Shown: positions 5,593-5,797 of the stretch, piece by piece | Position numbering within the stretch: the stretch's first letter is position 1 | Layout of the letters: each line of letters starts with the position of its first letter | Assembly (NCBI GenBank): GCA_937942205.1 | Contig: CALDFO010000203.1 | Location: forward strand, 1-5,797 | Direction: 5' to 3' | DNA length: 5,797 bases | Source of the DNA: an uncultured Alphaproteobacteria bacterium | Lineage (GTDB): Bacteria; Pseudomonadota; Alphaproteobacteria; Micropepsales; Micropepsaceae | The notes under the pieces: generated by a model | What the model was told of the DNA's origin: nothing | The model's database searches: none | What the model saw: only the letters and a program-made list of their open reading frames with translations | Program-made: the position numbers and the translations under genes

Positions 5593-5797
5593 TCAGTCTT
5601 CCTCGGACTCGTCGCCTTCAGTCTCGTCTTCGTCCTGCGGGCCGCTGGCCTGCAGCTGCGCGACACGGTCCATCACCGCCACCAGCATCTCCGCCTCGCG
5701 CGCGCCGGATACCGCCAGCTTGTTGCCGAAGATCATGGCGGGCACGCCGGTGACGCCCATCTCATGGGCGATCTGGTCCTCGCGCTCCACCAGCGCG
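5593..5797 (-). CDS. DsbA-family (FrnE-like) thioredoxin-fold oxidoreductase, C-terminal part only
   Basis: The last 67 residues and the stop are in the window; the 5' part, including any CxxC active site, lies beyond the right edge. The run HEMGVTGVPAMIFGNKLAVS (with GVP as the thioredoxin-fold cis-proline loop) followed by GAREAEMLVAVMDRVAQ is the usual C-terminal pattern of DsbA-like proteins of the COG2761/FrnE group: helix, GVxGVPxxxF strand, K-xAVSGA, last helix. After about residue 50 of the visible part the chain becomes a strongly acidic tail (QDEDETEGDESEED), unusual for the family. The gene converges on pleD. Without the active site I cannot say whether it is a thiol oxidoreductase, a 2-hydroxychromene-2-carboxylate isomerase-like protein or a redox-inactive relative. 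Confidence 0.75.
   Translation of the reverse strand, partial: ALVEREDQIAHEMGVTGVPAMIFGNKLAVSGAREAEMLVAVMDRVAQLQASGPQDEDETEGDESEED

Overview
This is high-GC chromosomal DNA from an alphaproteobacterium. The clearest markers are the divK-pleD pair, a DUF3572 gene divergent from divK, and a Pol IV with the N-terminal four-cysteine extension usual in that class. DivK closely resembles the Caulobacter protein, so a stalk/flagellum-cycle lineage (Caulobacterales or a relative) is likely. I cannot name the genus.

Layout: From 3650 down to 1 everything reads leftward: DUF3572 protein, a ROK sugar kinase (Mak/fructokinase type), DNA polymerase IV (dinB), RidA, and a COG3146/FemAB-like N-acyltransferase cut by the left edge. 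DUF3572, the kinase and dinB are packed with a 7-nt gap and then a 16-bp overlap, so they look like one operon. RidA and the acyltransferase overlap by GTGA and form a second unit after an 85-bp gap. At 3651-3757 is a divergent control region with a CtrA-like half-site pair and two dyads. Rightward from it run divK (3758-4132) and pleD (4175-5545). A DsbA-family gene, cut by the right edge, converges on pleD across a 47-bp gap holding a hairpin.

How the genes work: divK and pleD are the cell-fate and c-di-GMP branch of the polar histidine-kinase network. DivK is a single-domain receiver, and PleD is a receiver / degenerate receiver / GGDEF diguanylate cyclase with intact GGEEF and RxxD motifs. 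The leftward genes look like housekeeping functions: hexose phosphorylation, translesion synthesis, imine/enamine clearance and acyl transfer.

The most unusual content is a set of short repeats lying inside coding sequence. A GC-rich two-hairpin element (type A) occurs once in the acyltransferase and once, in opposite orientation, in the ROK kinase. In both cases the reading frame stays open and the protein gains a low-complexity loop. A second AT-rich unit (type B) forms the last codons and stop of dinB and abuts the type A copy in the kinase. This resembles the in-frame palindromic elements known from Rickettsia. I see no novel defence or biosynthetic system, RNA gene, CRISPR array or transposase. 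No gene-free stretch exceeds 100 bases.
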